Of a stretch of DNA of 64,000 nucleotides, positions 33,653 to 46,400 are shown one piece after another (position 1 is the stretch's first letter; every line of letters starts with the position of its first letter). Where the stretch lies: NCBI GenBank assembly GCA_017591395.1, contig WEDG01000383.1, positions 183,624-247,623 of the forward strand, read 5' to 3'. Origin of the DNA: Schistocephalus solidus (Eukaryota; Platyhelminthes; Cestoda; Diphyllobothriidea; Diphyllobothriidae). A model generated the notes under the pieces. It did no database searches. It saw only the letters and a list, made by a program, of their open reading frames with translations, and was not told where the DNA came from. The translations under genes and the position numbers were made by a program.

Positions 33653-36600
33653 GAGAGAGAGAGAGAGAGAGAGGAATACGCTTTATTTTGAAGTATCAGT
33701 CAAAATTTTCAGCAAAAATATAAATGGCTGTATTCACTAAGATAATAGGATAAGTAAACATAATATGCAAGAATCAAAGAGGCAAAAATGGACATCTAGC
33801 GTTGAGACAGTTCTAGTCTGAGCTTTTTATTTCAGTCTCTTCAGACGTTAGGTAGCGTGCCAGAACGGGCAAAACGGAGCGCTGGTATGCCGTTGCACGG
33901 CAGGCTATATGGCGAAAGCCTCGGCGCATCAGACGGGAAGAATTCACAGCAATCAGCTCAGAATGGAGGGGGTGGGTTTCATCATCAATGATTCACCCAG
34001 CGAATTGTTTGACTGTCGTTAAGTGCTGTTTTGCTATCAAATCCACTAAAACAGTATAATAAACACCAGCAGCAGAAGAGAGCATTCGGAGAATACGATT
34101 TAAAATCAAAAAATCATTTTTAAGCAAGGCTGGAAAAATCACGCAAGAGCAAGAAAGGATGAGGGGAAGAACACATGCCTCTATAAATCGCCAGATAAAG
34201 GCCTGAGGTGTGTGATAGGAATGTAAACGGTGAACATTATATAGAAGTTTACGAATTTTTGTAAAAATAGTATCGATATGTTGGGAGAATGAAAGATGCG
34301 AAGCTAGAGTAACGCCAAGGTACCGAAAAGAGGATACCTCGTTGCGAAGGATGACTGAGTATTGAGAACTAGGGGATGGTCGCAGGTTAAAAACAAATTG
34401 GACAGACTTCTCATGGTTCAGTTGAAGGCCATTATCTAACGACCAGGCTGCAACATGGTCGAGGCCATCCTTCAGACACTGGAGATGTGTCGGATTTTTA
34501 AGAGGATGACCAACAACCATGTCGTCGGCATATTTGATGTACAGAAAGTCGTTTGGTGATCTCAAATTATCAGTGTGAAGGGAGAAGAGGTGAATGGATA
34601 AGATGGCACCTTGAAGAACACCGCAGTTATTTGGAACGACAGTAGACTTCCACTTGCCGGATTGTACGAATTGAGTGCGGAAAGTAAAATAATCTTCGAG
34701 CCAAGAGACAACCCAGCCGGGATGTTTTATTAAGAAGGAGATGGCGTGGGATGGTGTTGAAAGATGAGGAGTAGTCAAAAAATGCGCATGAGTACGCACG
34801 GCAGCCCTTATCTAAATCTCGTAGTGCCGAATGTACTACAAGGGCAACGGCCTCTAGGGTACTACACCGGGCCTTATAGGCAAATTGTAATGAGTCGGAG
34901 AAATTGGAGGAAAAAGGCTTAATTGTATCGAGAGCAACTCGTTCAGTAATCTTCAGTAAAGCGGAAGAGCAGGCGATTGGACGGAAAGATTTAAGACCAA
35001 AATTAGCGGACCTTTTAGGGATAGGAGTGATTTTTACTGAACGTCAAAGATCAGGAATCTTTGACTCCATGAACGACATGTTTATAAGGTGTGTCAAAAC
35101 AGGGGCAATCTGAGAGCAGCAGTATTTTAAAACAAATGGTGAGACTTCATCCGGCACAGCAGCAGTTGAACATCGGACATTTTTCAGATGTTTCTCCACT
35201 GTTGCCACTGACAAGGGAGAAAAAACGCTTGGTTATTACGAAAGGTTGTTTGTGGGGGGATTAAAGTCAGTAGAAGTGTGGATAAAATGTTCATTTAGAT
35301 CGTCTAAATCAGCATCAACATGTGTCAGTTTACCACATTGGCCAGTGAGACGCTTAAGATTCCTCCAGAGTTCAGCAGAGGAAAGCCGAAAAGAAGGTTT
35401 GAACGGAGAGGCGAAAAGCTGACTAACAAACAAATCATTTAGTCTGCAAATCTCACTTTTAATTAAGACGTTTACCTCCTTTAGACAGCCACGGAGGCCT
35501 AGCTTGTAGAGAAGTTCTTTTTTACGTCTTAAAGAGCTTAGATAAGGAGACGAAATTCTGTCAGGTCGGACCAAAACTGTATCAAGAGGACAACAAATAT
35601 TAAATATTTCTTTTAAAAATATTGTAAGGAAGCTGGAACACCACTCAAAATTGTATTAACTGAGGAAGACGGAGAAAGTGTACGATATAGAAGTCTGGAG
35701 AAGAAAATGTTTTTCGGGGGATGTGTCGCGAACCTTAAGTTTCCTTTCGGGTTTGAGTTGCAGCGCACGAGTAGAAGCGGAGTAAATTTTAGGAAGGCCT
35801 AATAATACAGAGTGATCGGAACCAGACAATAAAGCTCTGTTCTTAACAAGGAAGAAATTGGATTGGTTAGTCAAAACGTGATCAAGAGAGGCATCAGCGC
35901 GAGTATTAAAGGAAACAAGGTCATAAAAGCCTTAAACGTAAACAGACGTAAATTCAAACGATTAAAATCACCACATAAGACAATCAGATTATCGCGGGAC
36001 AATAAAGCAAGTTTTTCTGAAAGAACGTTAAAAAACGGTTAACCCACCTTCACAGGTAGAGGGAGAAATATAGATACAACCAAATATCATGCCCTTAAAT
36101 GTATAGAAATATCGGGGCTTACAGATGTCCGCAATAACGTCTATCAAATCCTCAGAGTAGGAAAATAAGGAATTACAGTTAATACACCAATCCTTATTGA
36201 CCAAAATAGCCACCCCACCGCCTCTACTGGAGGATGAAGATTTTTGATCTGCTCAAAAGCAACCGAAAGACGGGGGGCTAATTAGCTGTGCGTCAATGTC
36301 ACTGTTTAACCATGTCTCTTGAAGAAAAATCACTTGAGTCTTACTATGTTGTTTTTTCAACAAACATAACTCCATATCATGAGTGTTGTTGAAGATCGAA
36401 CGACAATTTGTTAAAAGAAAGCATGGAATCGACAGTTTGTCGTTCGGTTGACACTTCAAGGCGAGTTGCCAACCACAGCGGTGCTTTTTCCGCTGCGCAG
36501 GTTTTTGTTGATTAAAAGCGTGAAGACGTGAGCACGGGCGAATCACACATCCGACATATTGGTCGAAAAGTGCAACAGCTGGCGTCATGGAAATTATTCG

Positions 36601-36774
36601 GTAAATATTTCAGTTTACGTGCATTCAAAAAGGTGCTAGCGTAGTGTAGAGATTGAAAAGACAGAATATCAAAGAAAAATAGGTAGAGGAGTGTACAGTT
36701 ACAGAAAATTTCCTCGTGAATGGAGTGCAAACAAAAATGGCGGCTCAAATTCGAAAGCCCGCCCTATTAGGCTC
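33653..36774 (-). mobile_element. Non-LTR retrotransposon (CR1/Jockey-like), nearly full length
   Basis: On the minus strand an apurinic-type endonuclease comes first: NCRSIFNN and FLQETWLN at about 36430-36300, RGGGVAILVNKDW at about 36210, LCGDFNRLN at about 35980 and SDHSVLLG at about 35815. A linker follows (35574-35236), then reverse transcriptase with GVLQGAIL and the catalytic KYADD at 34535-34521. The last frame (34799-33993) is open for 268 codons. The 3' end runs into a TC repeat on the minus strand. Stops and frameshifts in the endonuclease make it inactive. Sister units at 1125, 8815 and 14775 are uninterrupted and define both borders to within a few bases. Confidence 0.85.
33655..33673. 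repeat. (GA)n at the LINE 3' end
   Basis: A GA run on the plus strand, the terminal simple repeat of the LINE. A similar start precedes the same tail at 63960. Confidence 0.85.
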
Positions 36775-38650
36775 TTATTTAGGTGACTGGTTAGAGGTAC
36801 TGACAGGATTTTGTACTGAACATTATTTTTATTTTTATTCGATATTGAATTACGCATCCGTACTCAGAAAGATTACAGAACGTTGATTTCTTATGTTATA
36901 TCCGTCATAATGGGGAAAAATTGCAGATAAATCGCGTCTTCGATTTCAGATGTTCACTCATGACGGTTAGCTTATGTGTACCCTTTAAAAAACATTTTAT
37001 TTTCTCTTTTTATCTAACTTTCTTAAAATGAAAGTTTTTAAATTAATTGTTTATTAGAAATCGTTCAGAAGAAAAATTAAAGTGCGAAAACTCATATCTT
37101 TGCATAGGAAATAGGCAAGTCAAACATTTTTTTTGCTTTCATTCTATGCGTCACGAATAGCGACCGGTCTCTTCGATTGAAAGAAAAAAAAATGTTATAT
37201 TCCTAACGACCTTGCTGTTGGCCATAATCTGTTCAGTCGATAAGGAAAATGCACCTCTGCGGTTATTAAAAGATTCACGGAAACTTCTAAATTTGACTTA
37301 TGCAATCTAATTTAAATCTTTGATAGCTCATTCAAGTAAGAATTGCATAAACATTGATCATTTGGATGCTCATATAATGAATGGTGTCAAGGATGAATAA
37401 TTGTTTAAAGGTAAATTCAACCAGCATCTTTCTCAGCAAACAATCTGCGTAAAATGTATTAGTTGACTTTAACGACCTCAGGAAAGGATCACGCATTAAT
37501 GGCATTTGATTCCTTTCTTGATAGAGAACATTATTCCGTGTCCAACCGAGTTTCCTGTCAAGAATCTCAACTGTCAGTCTGTCTCGTAGCCCCATTGAAA
37601 TTGGTTTTTCAAAATTGGATTTCCATGTTGCTGATGTTTTTTTCCTCTTGTGAGTCGGTTATCCTATTCAGTCAGATTCTTATTAAGTGAATACAAAGGG
37701 TTGGGTTGCTAGTGTGTCAGACGGCTGGCTGCAGTGGTTCTATGGATATTTTTCCTATGGCTTGTCTTGACAAATAGTCCAGACTTAAGGTTTTCCGTAG
37801 TCTAAGGCACATGCCGAATCAGAGAGCCTTTAAATCACGTTGGGCAGAATAGCTCGGCATAATAGCATAGCACCCGATATATAAGGCCCTCCGGATTTAC
37901 AGTGCACAACGTTTATGTTTAACTCACTTTCAATGCGTTTTAAGGTATTCTTTGCTTTGTGTTTTTAGTGATTTACAAATGCCGCATGGGACATCAACGC
38001 AACAACTAGGGAAAATATTGCACTCGTTTTTCGTTTTACGAAAAAAGTGGGTCCTGAAGTGCGATCCTGTCCCATCAGTTGTAAAAGTGCACGAAATAAG
38101 TGGCTCGTTACCTACAGCCCATGGTTTTATTCTTATCTAGAGTGTATATCATGCAATATGAAATGTAGAACTGTGAGTAAAAATGTACAACACCACTGTG
38201 CTACTTTGCTTTCTAACTAAAAACTCGTATAACATGTTCTGCCTTGGGAGGCATATTTATGAGTGTGTGTTTTCCACGATAGATTTTTAGTCTAAGCGCA
38301 TTTTTGCAAAACGTTATAACGCTAGTTCCGTTTTGCTGGGTCTTTTCAATGACGCACACAGCTGCTAAGGAACAACAACTGCAGGAGATCATTGCCAACA
38401 AAGTCAATGGAGACTGGAATGAGCATTTCTGCCTTATTATCCCTCATCAGCCTGCCATACCAACCCTAGGTGTGACATCACGCCCAATGCTAGAACCCGT
38501 AACCTGTTGCTGAGACGTCCAACACCCTATCCAATTTGAACCAGGGGCTCGTTGTCTTGGCAGTGTCAATCAGGAATATTAACCTTTAAACTCTACACAA
38601 TTTACCCCTAACTCTACATCTTCACACCCAACCCTCATGTTTTAAGCTTG
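36775..38650. repeat. Right part of unit E, diverged
   Basis: After the LINE the unit sequence continues: 37080-37220 aligns with 1390-1510, 37590-37810 with 10720-10920, and 37920-38160 with 22925-23100. No sixth intact gene is present. The array ends at about 38650. Confidence 0.6.
38355..38575 (-). mobile_element. tRNA-derived SINE, unit E copy
   Basis: Related to the SINEs at 4256 and 11700. On the minus strand it keeps a B-box-like GGGTTCTAGCA and the shared body words. Confidence 0.5.
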
Positions 38651-40109
38651 TCGTCAGCCCAGCAACTTCTCGTAGTAACGAAATATGCCTTCATTGAGAC
38701 TGTTGACGCACAATTATTTGTCATTTCTGAGGACTGTTCGGGTCGCACTCACGGGTTGGGTTATCCTTATGAATTTGCATGCTGAACATTTTACATTCTA
38801 TTAACACCATTCCACATCCCGCATCGGTCTAGTCGGTCACACGTGAAACTATCCTACTGAGACCGGCAAAGCGGTGCCGGTAGCCCCATATACAACCAAC
38901 TGGTCTGTATCAGATAACCACGATACTCTCGCAGATCCATGCGCCACATGGGCCTCCTGGTCAAATGAAATTTCATGCTCATCTACGGTAAACCATTCAG
39001 ACCAAACGTCATTCCCATAGGCGTAACATGCACACGCACACACAAACAGGCGAACACAGCTCACCTCAACAACCACAGGGATGGAAATCGTCATTTGTCA
39101 CATATGCGGGAAGGGCATTCTCGGACTCGTTCTGCATGTGGCCCCTAGGGCACATTAACGCATATGAAAACACAGCAACCGACTCACTTTGTGTAAACTC
39201 CTTGCACGGTGCGCTGGATGTAAGACCGTGTTTGGCATGCGCAGATGAGATTTTTAGTTTCTTCAGCCACTGCGCCCGATTTTACTTCCAGGATTAGTGG
39301 CTCGTTCATTACAGAAGGACCCAGGAGGTTAAGAGATTATTGAGTGAACGCTGTCTATACAAAAAGGTTGAGTTTCTGGCGGCGATGCTATATGTCCACA
39401 GTATGAATGTTTTATTAACTTGTGGGTTTTCTGCAGGATAATTGTTGTATCTCTTGTCTGAATTATTTGACATGAATACCAGCGTGGTCTCTTCTTTGTT
39501 CTGACTGCTTTAAGATGCACCGATAATATAAACGATGCCGTGACAGGGGACCTGTCGTTATTCTCGTTAAACGAGGTCTGGCTTTCACCCTGAAATGATA
39601 ATGGAGGAAAGAATCTCATATTTAGCCTAGCATTTGCCAATTGGTATATAATAAGAACGCAGGGAAGTAGCGTTTGTTTATTACTATATACATCCATCAA
39701 TTGCATCGTACGTTGAGCAGCATATGATTTATTGTACTTTCCCATAAAATCTGTCTAACTGAGGGTCATGTCCAGCAGAATTTGCACAAAAGGAAAAGCC
39801 AAAAAAGGTTGCACACTTAGTGGCACCTTCTGTCCACCTCAAGCCCATTTCTTACAAAGGTAACAACATGCAGCTAAGCATCTAGCAAGTAGGAGTACAC
39901 TACCGTAAAGGTACATTTTCTACATAAAGTTTCCATGTGGTTAGACCTAGAGCCTTCAGAAATTAATCTCTAACTTGGAGTAAATCAGTTTATTGCACAG
40001 TCAACTGGCGAAGACCACAATTTGATATGAATATTTGGGCTGAAGTTCACCAGAAACTGCCGAAAAAATAACGGCACAAAAATAGACAATAAAGGGGAGA
40101 ATATAAACA
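38650..40109. other. No gene recognised
   Basis: A minus-strand frame at 39094-38849 (81 codons) starts with a hydrophobic Cys-rich stretch but has no splice or homology support. A 138-codon minus frame at 39745-39329 has no recognisable domain. Confidence 0.4.
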
Positions 40110-41235
40110 TTGATTAACTAGATAAAGGAGTGTGGCATGATACGAACGTAAGAGACGAATAAAATAAAGCTGTTTACGAGTTTTAGTAAAAAGAATATCA
40201 ATCAGAAGATAGATGAAGGATTAAATGTCAAAGTAGCACCAAGGTACCATAAGGTGTATACCGTATTGTGCAGAAAGTCTACGGATTCAGACTGGGAGAG
40301 GGCTGCAGTCAGAAAGCGCACTGGACTGATGTCTGATTGTGTAGAAGAAGACTGCTTTCCAACGACCATGCTGAGTCCACCCTTCAGAAACTGGAGATGC
40401 GAATAATTTTTTAGAGGATTACCAACAACCCTATCGTCAGCATATTTAACATCCAAAAATGTCCTTTGTGATCTCAACTCGTCTATGGACGAATTGAGTG
40501 CGGGAAGTAAAATAGTCTACGAGCGAAGAGACAGCCCAGCCAGGAGAGACACAGGTGTGTTTTTTGTTTAAGGAGTAAATGGCGCGGGATCGTATTGCAG
40601 GCAGAGAAGTAGTCAAAAATGTACGTACGTACGCATGGCAACCCTAACTTAAACCTTTTAGGGCAGAATAGATCACATGATCAACAGTATCTAGAGTAAT
40701 ACGCCAGGCCTTATATGCAACTTGTATGGGGTCTGAAAAACTGAAATACAATGACATAATTATATCTGAAGTAAATTGATCAGCAAGCGTCAGTTAAGCG
40801 AAAAAGCAGGTGATTGGACGAAAAGATTTAGGAGCAAAATTAGTGGAATGTTTTAGGAAAGGGAGTAATTTTTACCGTAGACCAACCGTCAGGAATCTAA
40901 GAATCGTGATGGACATGCTAATAAGGTGTGCCACAACAGGGGCTATCTGAGAATGGCATGATTTGAGGATGAATGGCAAGACACCATCTGGCCGGCATCC
41001 AACGTTTTAAGTTGTTTCACTGTTGCAGTTGACACAAGAGAAAAAGCCCTTTATGGTAGAGAAATGCTGTTTGAGGGAAGATGGCAGCCAATGAGAGCAT
41101 AGGTAAAATTTTCAGCATTGACATGAACCTGTTTGATGCATTGGCCAGTGAGACGCTCCAGAGTTCAGCAGAGAAAAGAAACAACCAGGATATAGATGAA
41201 AAGGCAAAAAGCTGAGCTACAAACAGATCCACGTC
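40110..41235 (-). mobile_element. Decayed fragment of the same LINE family
   Basis: This aligns with about 34205-35415 of the LINE at 33.6 kb, on the same strand. The catalytic region is readable as DVKYADDRVVGNPLKN at about 40450. Many indels are present. Both ends are truncated relative to the longer copy. Confidence 0.75.
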
Positions 41236-41379
41236 AGGTTGGAAGAACAAGGGTGTCATGCAAGACAACGTGCAGCCATACTCGACCACCTGGACCAAAA
41301 AAAGAGAATAATTTGAGACATATGTGCACCCACTGCGGAAAAATTCAGGGAAATAGGGATAATATCTCTCCTGTGGAGT

Positions 41380-43420
41380 GTACACCAAGTCAGACGGCTG
41401 TCGAAACTTCCTTAAGACACAAGTCGGTACCTACACAACTGTTAGTCTATACCTCTTGATAAGACTTCAATCGAAGCCTTATCACTTAGTCCTAAATTTT
41501 GCTGCGCCCATCAGAAACCCATTCAGCATGAGCTATAAACACAGCTCGACAAACTTCTGAACCAAAACCACGCTCTTCAGCCAGTTTATCAGAGAACGTA
41601 TAAATCTTAAGTCTTCGATATTTAATTGCCCTTATCAATACTTGAACAATTGTCAGAAATTTCGAGGCTTGTTGATGAACCTACACATGGAAAAATTAAA
41701 ACAGCTCCAGCAAAACAAGGATATCCTCCCAAATAAGCCAGATGAGGGAACTAATGTTGTTTTAATGCACAGAGCACATTATGTTACAAAAATACAACCA
41801 ATTTTGTCGTATAAGGAAAAGTTAAGAAAGATAGAAAAAAAGGACCACAAGGATAAATTTGAAACAAAAATAACTGATTATTTGAAAAGAATTCAAACGT
41901 AGGGTTTTAAAAGTGAACATAATCTAGAACGTTTCTACTACGTCGAATCGCCTATACGTAGACTATATGGCTTATCAAAGATTCAAAAAGACGGCAGACC
42001 CGTTCGTCCCATCTTAGATATGAGGAACTCACCGTACCATGCGATAACAAAATGACTAGCGTAAAATCTTCAGCCCTTATTGTATCAGCCTGCACCAAAT
42101 AGCTACCAAGATATATGTGAATTCGTTGACTACAGGAAAGACCTCGACCTGAATGGCATTGTGATGTGTTCACTGGATTTTTCGTCTGTTTTTACGAACG
42201 TGCCGGTCACTGAAACAGTCTACTACGTCCGTGATTTTACTGCCTCCAATCAGCAGGATATAGTAATGCCGGTCAATGCCCACAGGGAATTGGTACTAAT
42301 ATGTACCTTGAACGTGAAGTTACTACAAACAACTAGACGGACAAAGCCATAGACTTGTTCCTTGGTTCGCTCCTGTCGAATAACTTCATGTGCAAGCTAG
42401 AAGCTTTACAGATTCGCGCAAGATAATCAGTCTGAAATAGTATCGACGCTACGTAGATGGTATTTGCGCTATTGTATCTGAGCAAATGAACATTTCAGTT
42501 CTAATGTATACCATAAATCATGCCCAACCGTCAATCTAATTTACATTGGAACAAGAACAGTCCGGATCGATCTCTTTTCTGGACGTGCTTCTGAGTAGCA
42601 GGTTCGGCGGGAGCATTCATGCGTAGTGTCTAACGTAAGAAGACGTGGTCCGGGCCATATACCCACTTTAGGAGTTTTGCACCGCTAAAATTTAAGCGCA
42701 ATTTCATGCGCTGTTTGACACAAAGGATGAAAAGTATCTTTTCAATCGATAGCGTTGAAGGAAAGCCTAAGGTTTTAGAAAGAATTTTCGACAGAACGGA
42801 TATCCAGATCGATTTATTGTTAAGAACATGACCGAAAGACCACCAAAGTCCCCAATGCTAATGGCGAGCTTGAAAATACTTTTTATCAGGATCCCATTTC
42901 AAAGGTGACACAGCAACTGAACCTTTTAAGAAGACGCTTAAGTCAAGCTGTATCAAAAAAACTTTCCAGCAGCTGACGCCCATGTACTGTTCTCAACTAT
43001 ATGCGTAGAGGTCAAGGACGAACCACTAGCCCAGACCACCTCTATTTCCATCTATTCCTTTATCTGCTCCTGTGGCGCAGACTATTTTGGTCGCAAGAGC
43101 CGACGTTTGTCCAAAAGGATAAGAGAAAACCCTCAAGCATGGTTAGGAAGGGGTCAAATAAAGACCATTAACAGCTCTGTCTTCACGCATATGGTAGACA
43201 CGAATCATTGCGTAGATGCTAAAGAAGCCTTCCGAATGATATACAAGGTCCCTTAAGCTATTCAAAATTATTTGGACAGCGTCTGCTGGCTATGACAGGA
43301 GCGGCTGCAAGCAGATTACCTAAACTATTCCTGTGCGCTCAAAGGAAATTTATACAGGCACCGCAATTATCGTGGCTGAAAGCCACCAATTCAGCCGAAA
43401 CACGTAAATAACTGTCCCGG
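41380..43420 (+). mobile_element. Degenerate Penelope-like element with GIY-YIG endonuclease
   Basis: Reverse transcriptase blocks are readable in order: EGTNVVLMHRAHY at about 41735, RRLYGLSKIQKDGRPVRPI at about 41957, MCSLDFSSVFTNVPVTETV at about 42165, and a later block with KKTWSGPYTHFRSFAPLKFK at about 42635 in another frame. The end encodes CSCGADYFGRKSRRLSKRI at about 43070, the GIY-YIG-type endonuclease typical of Penelope-like elements. Frameshifts and stops are frequent. A hammerhead-like relic at 43376-43401 fits the expected 3' position. Confidence 0.8.
43376..43401 (+). ncRNA. Possible hammerhead relic at the Penelope 3' end
   Basis: CTGAAAG followed by a short potential stem and GAAAC. 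Two positions of the CUGANGA core differ and helix II is poor, so this rests mainly on position. Confidence 0.2.
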
Positions 43421-46400
43421 TGGCCGCCATCTCTCTGACGATAATCAGAAGATGGAACGCAATTATTTTTCTTTTCCTCTCCCTCCCCCACCCTGACCAC
43501 CGTACGATTTTTTCTACTAACCTTCTCATTTGATTAAGTTACACAGTGAATTTATCAAAAGCTAATGTATGCTCACCGATTGTCTTTTGAATTTTTTAAT
43601 TGAAATTTTCGCAGCTCTAACAAACAGACCGTTCAGTCTGGAAATCTCCCTTTTTGGACTTTAACGGGCGTTATACTCTCACATAGGCCTTTGTTGATGA
43701 AACCGTGATAATGTTATCATAGAAGAATCACAAATGCGTAGTAGCCTTTTGTAAAGATTAACTCCTGATCAAAGTTCAGACAACAAAACAGAAAAATAAG
43801 ATCAAGTTGTCAAGGAGAAATAGGCAGAGTTTTCCAAAATTACGAAAATTCTAACTTGAATGAAGAACAAAAATTAGTGAATCAATTTAAAAACCCTTAT
43901 CGTCATAATGTTCTGTATTGAACTCTTGTGCAGGCGGATGATGCCATTTCCAGCAATAAACTGTTCAACCGATAGTCTTGTATTTAGATTTCCATCAAGC
44001 AAAGCAAATATGTTGCAGCACTTGGCCATTTTCATCAAACTTAAGCTGAACTCTACACAATTATTGATAAATAATATGCACAGTGCACACTATAAAAGTA
44101 AGCAGTTTCGACAGATCCTCCAAAAAGTTAAAACAATACACTTCCTGTCGCAAAGATTACATCTTGTTTTTTTCGGAATGTCATATATATATCCACCCGA
44201 GAGCAATTTTGGATTATTCTTACATAGTTCAGTTAGAATGCTTGTCATTTTCCTGTTAGGGATGCCTAATTTGGGGTAAGCGACATCGGTAAGCCAAACT
44301 TAGTGACCAGAACCTGGGATTACAGAGCGATTGTATTGACCAAATAAATGAAATCATAAACATATCAAACTTAGACTTCTGTTGAGCTATGTATAGCGTA
44401 AGTATGCCTCGCGTAGTTAGAAAATACCTCAGAACCGTCACAACACTCCATATATATTTAAGGTCTTCTAAAACCTCGCTGAGTACTCAAAACCACCTGA
44501 AGTATTTCGATCAAAACACAAATTTTTAATAATGTATAACTTTGGCCGTAATTAAAATGCAAAAAACATTTGTCTGAATATTTTTCTGCTTGGAAATACC
44601 ATTTGTTTTTGAAAAACGAAAATGTCACTAACGGTTCCCACGTCTCCTTTGGAGAAATAATTGAAAAAAATGACACAAATGAACTTGTCATTATATTTTG
44701 TGGCAGACAGTATTGAAATGATATGTATGTAGGTTATTATTTTCCTAGTTTTGCCGAACATTCTCATATATTACTCGAAAGCGGCATACCACTCTGTATT
44801 TAGTCAAGTGCTATGGAAACATAAAGATAGTTTATACTCTTTGTTATCAAATCCCGTATACCTGCTGAATCATTTGGTACACCCGTCTGGTAAAATATCC
44901 TAAAATGCCATCGGTTAAAAGAAAGCGCAGTACACGCAATTAGGGTAGAGTTCTTCGAGTACAACTAAAGTAATAAACTTTCTCATGTAGCGATAGCATC
45001 GTCTTTTTCTGCCTGTTGCATACATCAACCAACGAGTAATTTTCGAATTTGCCCTGCATTTATCAGTCCATATGCTTGTCGTTTTCAATGCTTGGAGGCC
45101 TACTTAGGTAAATCTACTTAAACTGCCATCACCCAGTGACGTAATTGACAGTTTATTGAAGAAACGAAGATATTGTCAGTGGACTTCGAGTTTGCTAAAG
45201 CAGTATGTCTGTTAAAGGCGCTGCTTCAGAACATTAAATGCAGTGCCGGCTGACCCTTGCAACAGATGGTTTCTTGCGACATCACACGGATCAGGTCAAG
45301 TTAGTTAGGCCACAAGAAATGCTAGAAGAGGAAAGCAAGCACTTCGGATTTGAACTACAAAAGGTAGACTATAAGCTGTCACTAGTCGCTTGTCAATTTG
45401 ATGGTGTGACCTGCGTGGGGTGAATAAATGGTGTCTGGCCTAAGCGTGGCTCCGAATATACTAGCACTCATAATATCGATTAGCTTAAAAAGCGTATTTA
45501 CTGATCGACACGTTGTTTATTAGGCAAATGTTTGGGATAATGAGTAACTATGACTTAAAGACTATTAAAGTACGTTAATATGCACTTTTCTTATTGTTTA
45601 TGTGCGTTACTGGTACTAGCTCACTTAATTTATAGTAAAACTTTAAATTATCGAACCTTAAACAGTTCCAAATTGGAAATATTCTCTCCTTTCATAAGAA
45701 AACTTAGAAGTGTACCTGTCTCGTGAGAGATATTACATCCGGTTATAAGCAATGTGTTCAGCACGCGGGGATAGGAGTGTACATTACTTCCAAATGGAAA
45801 TAGGAAGAACACCAGATTCGAGTATCTGACATGTACGACAGTTAATTGCATAAGTCTTAATAAAGTCCCCTAGTTTGCGTTTTTAGTAAATTCCTATTCG
45901 TCACATTATATTTCCAAAAGACTTAAGAGATCACCTTCCCAAAATCAAAGAAGACCCATCCCACTGTTATGAGTAGCCATAATGGTAAGTGACCAGTGTG
46001 GGAAATTTTTGTACACAACATGCGTTACCCAGCGCTTGTAGTGCATCTCAATTAGCAAAGCCTGTCCTTCTTCCCGAAAACCGGCTAAAAATTGGTGACG
46101 TAAAATCAAAATTAATAATATAGTACTTTGGTTCTAATAAAAAAGCAAAATATATACTTACCTGAATATTGTGCTGTTGTGAAATAATATCTGTCAAGAA
46201 AGCAGAAATGCAGAGATTGAAAAATTCTTTTTACGTGAGTAATTTTGAATCCGAGATATATATAAAGCCTGTCCGTGCATGAGACAGCGTAAATAAACCT
46301 ACTGAAACAACATAACGTTTAAAGTAGGGCATAAGGGCAATTTCGACTTTCTCAGTAGAACTCTGCTTCTTAATGTGGGGCCTTTGGAGACGGAAGAGTC

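Noticed and set aside
38849..39094. 81-codon minus-strand frame with a hydrophobic Cys-rich start
   Set aside because: No promoter, splice or homology support; the start looks like a weak signal peptide by chance.
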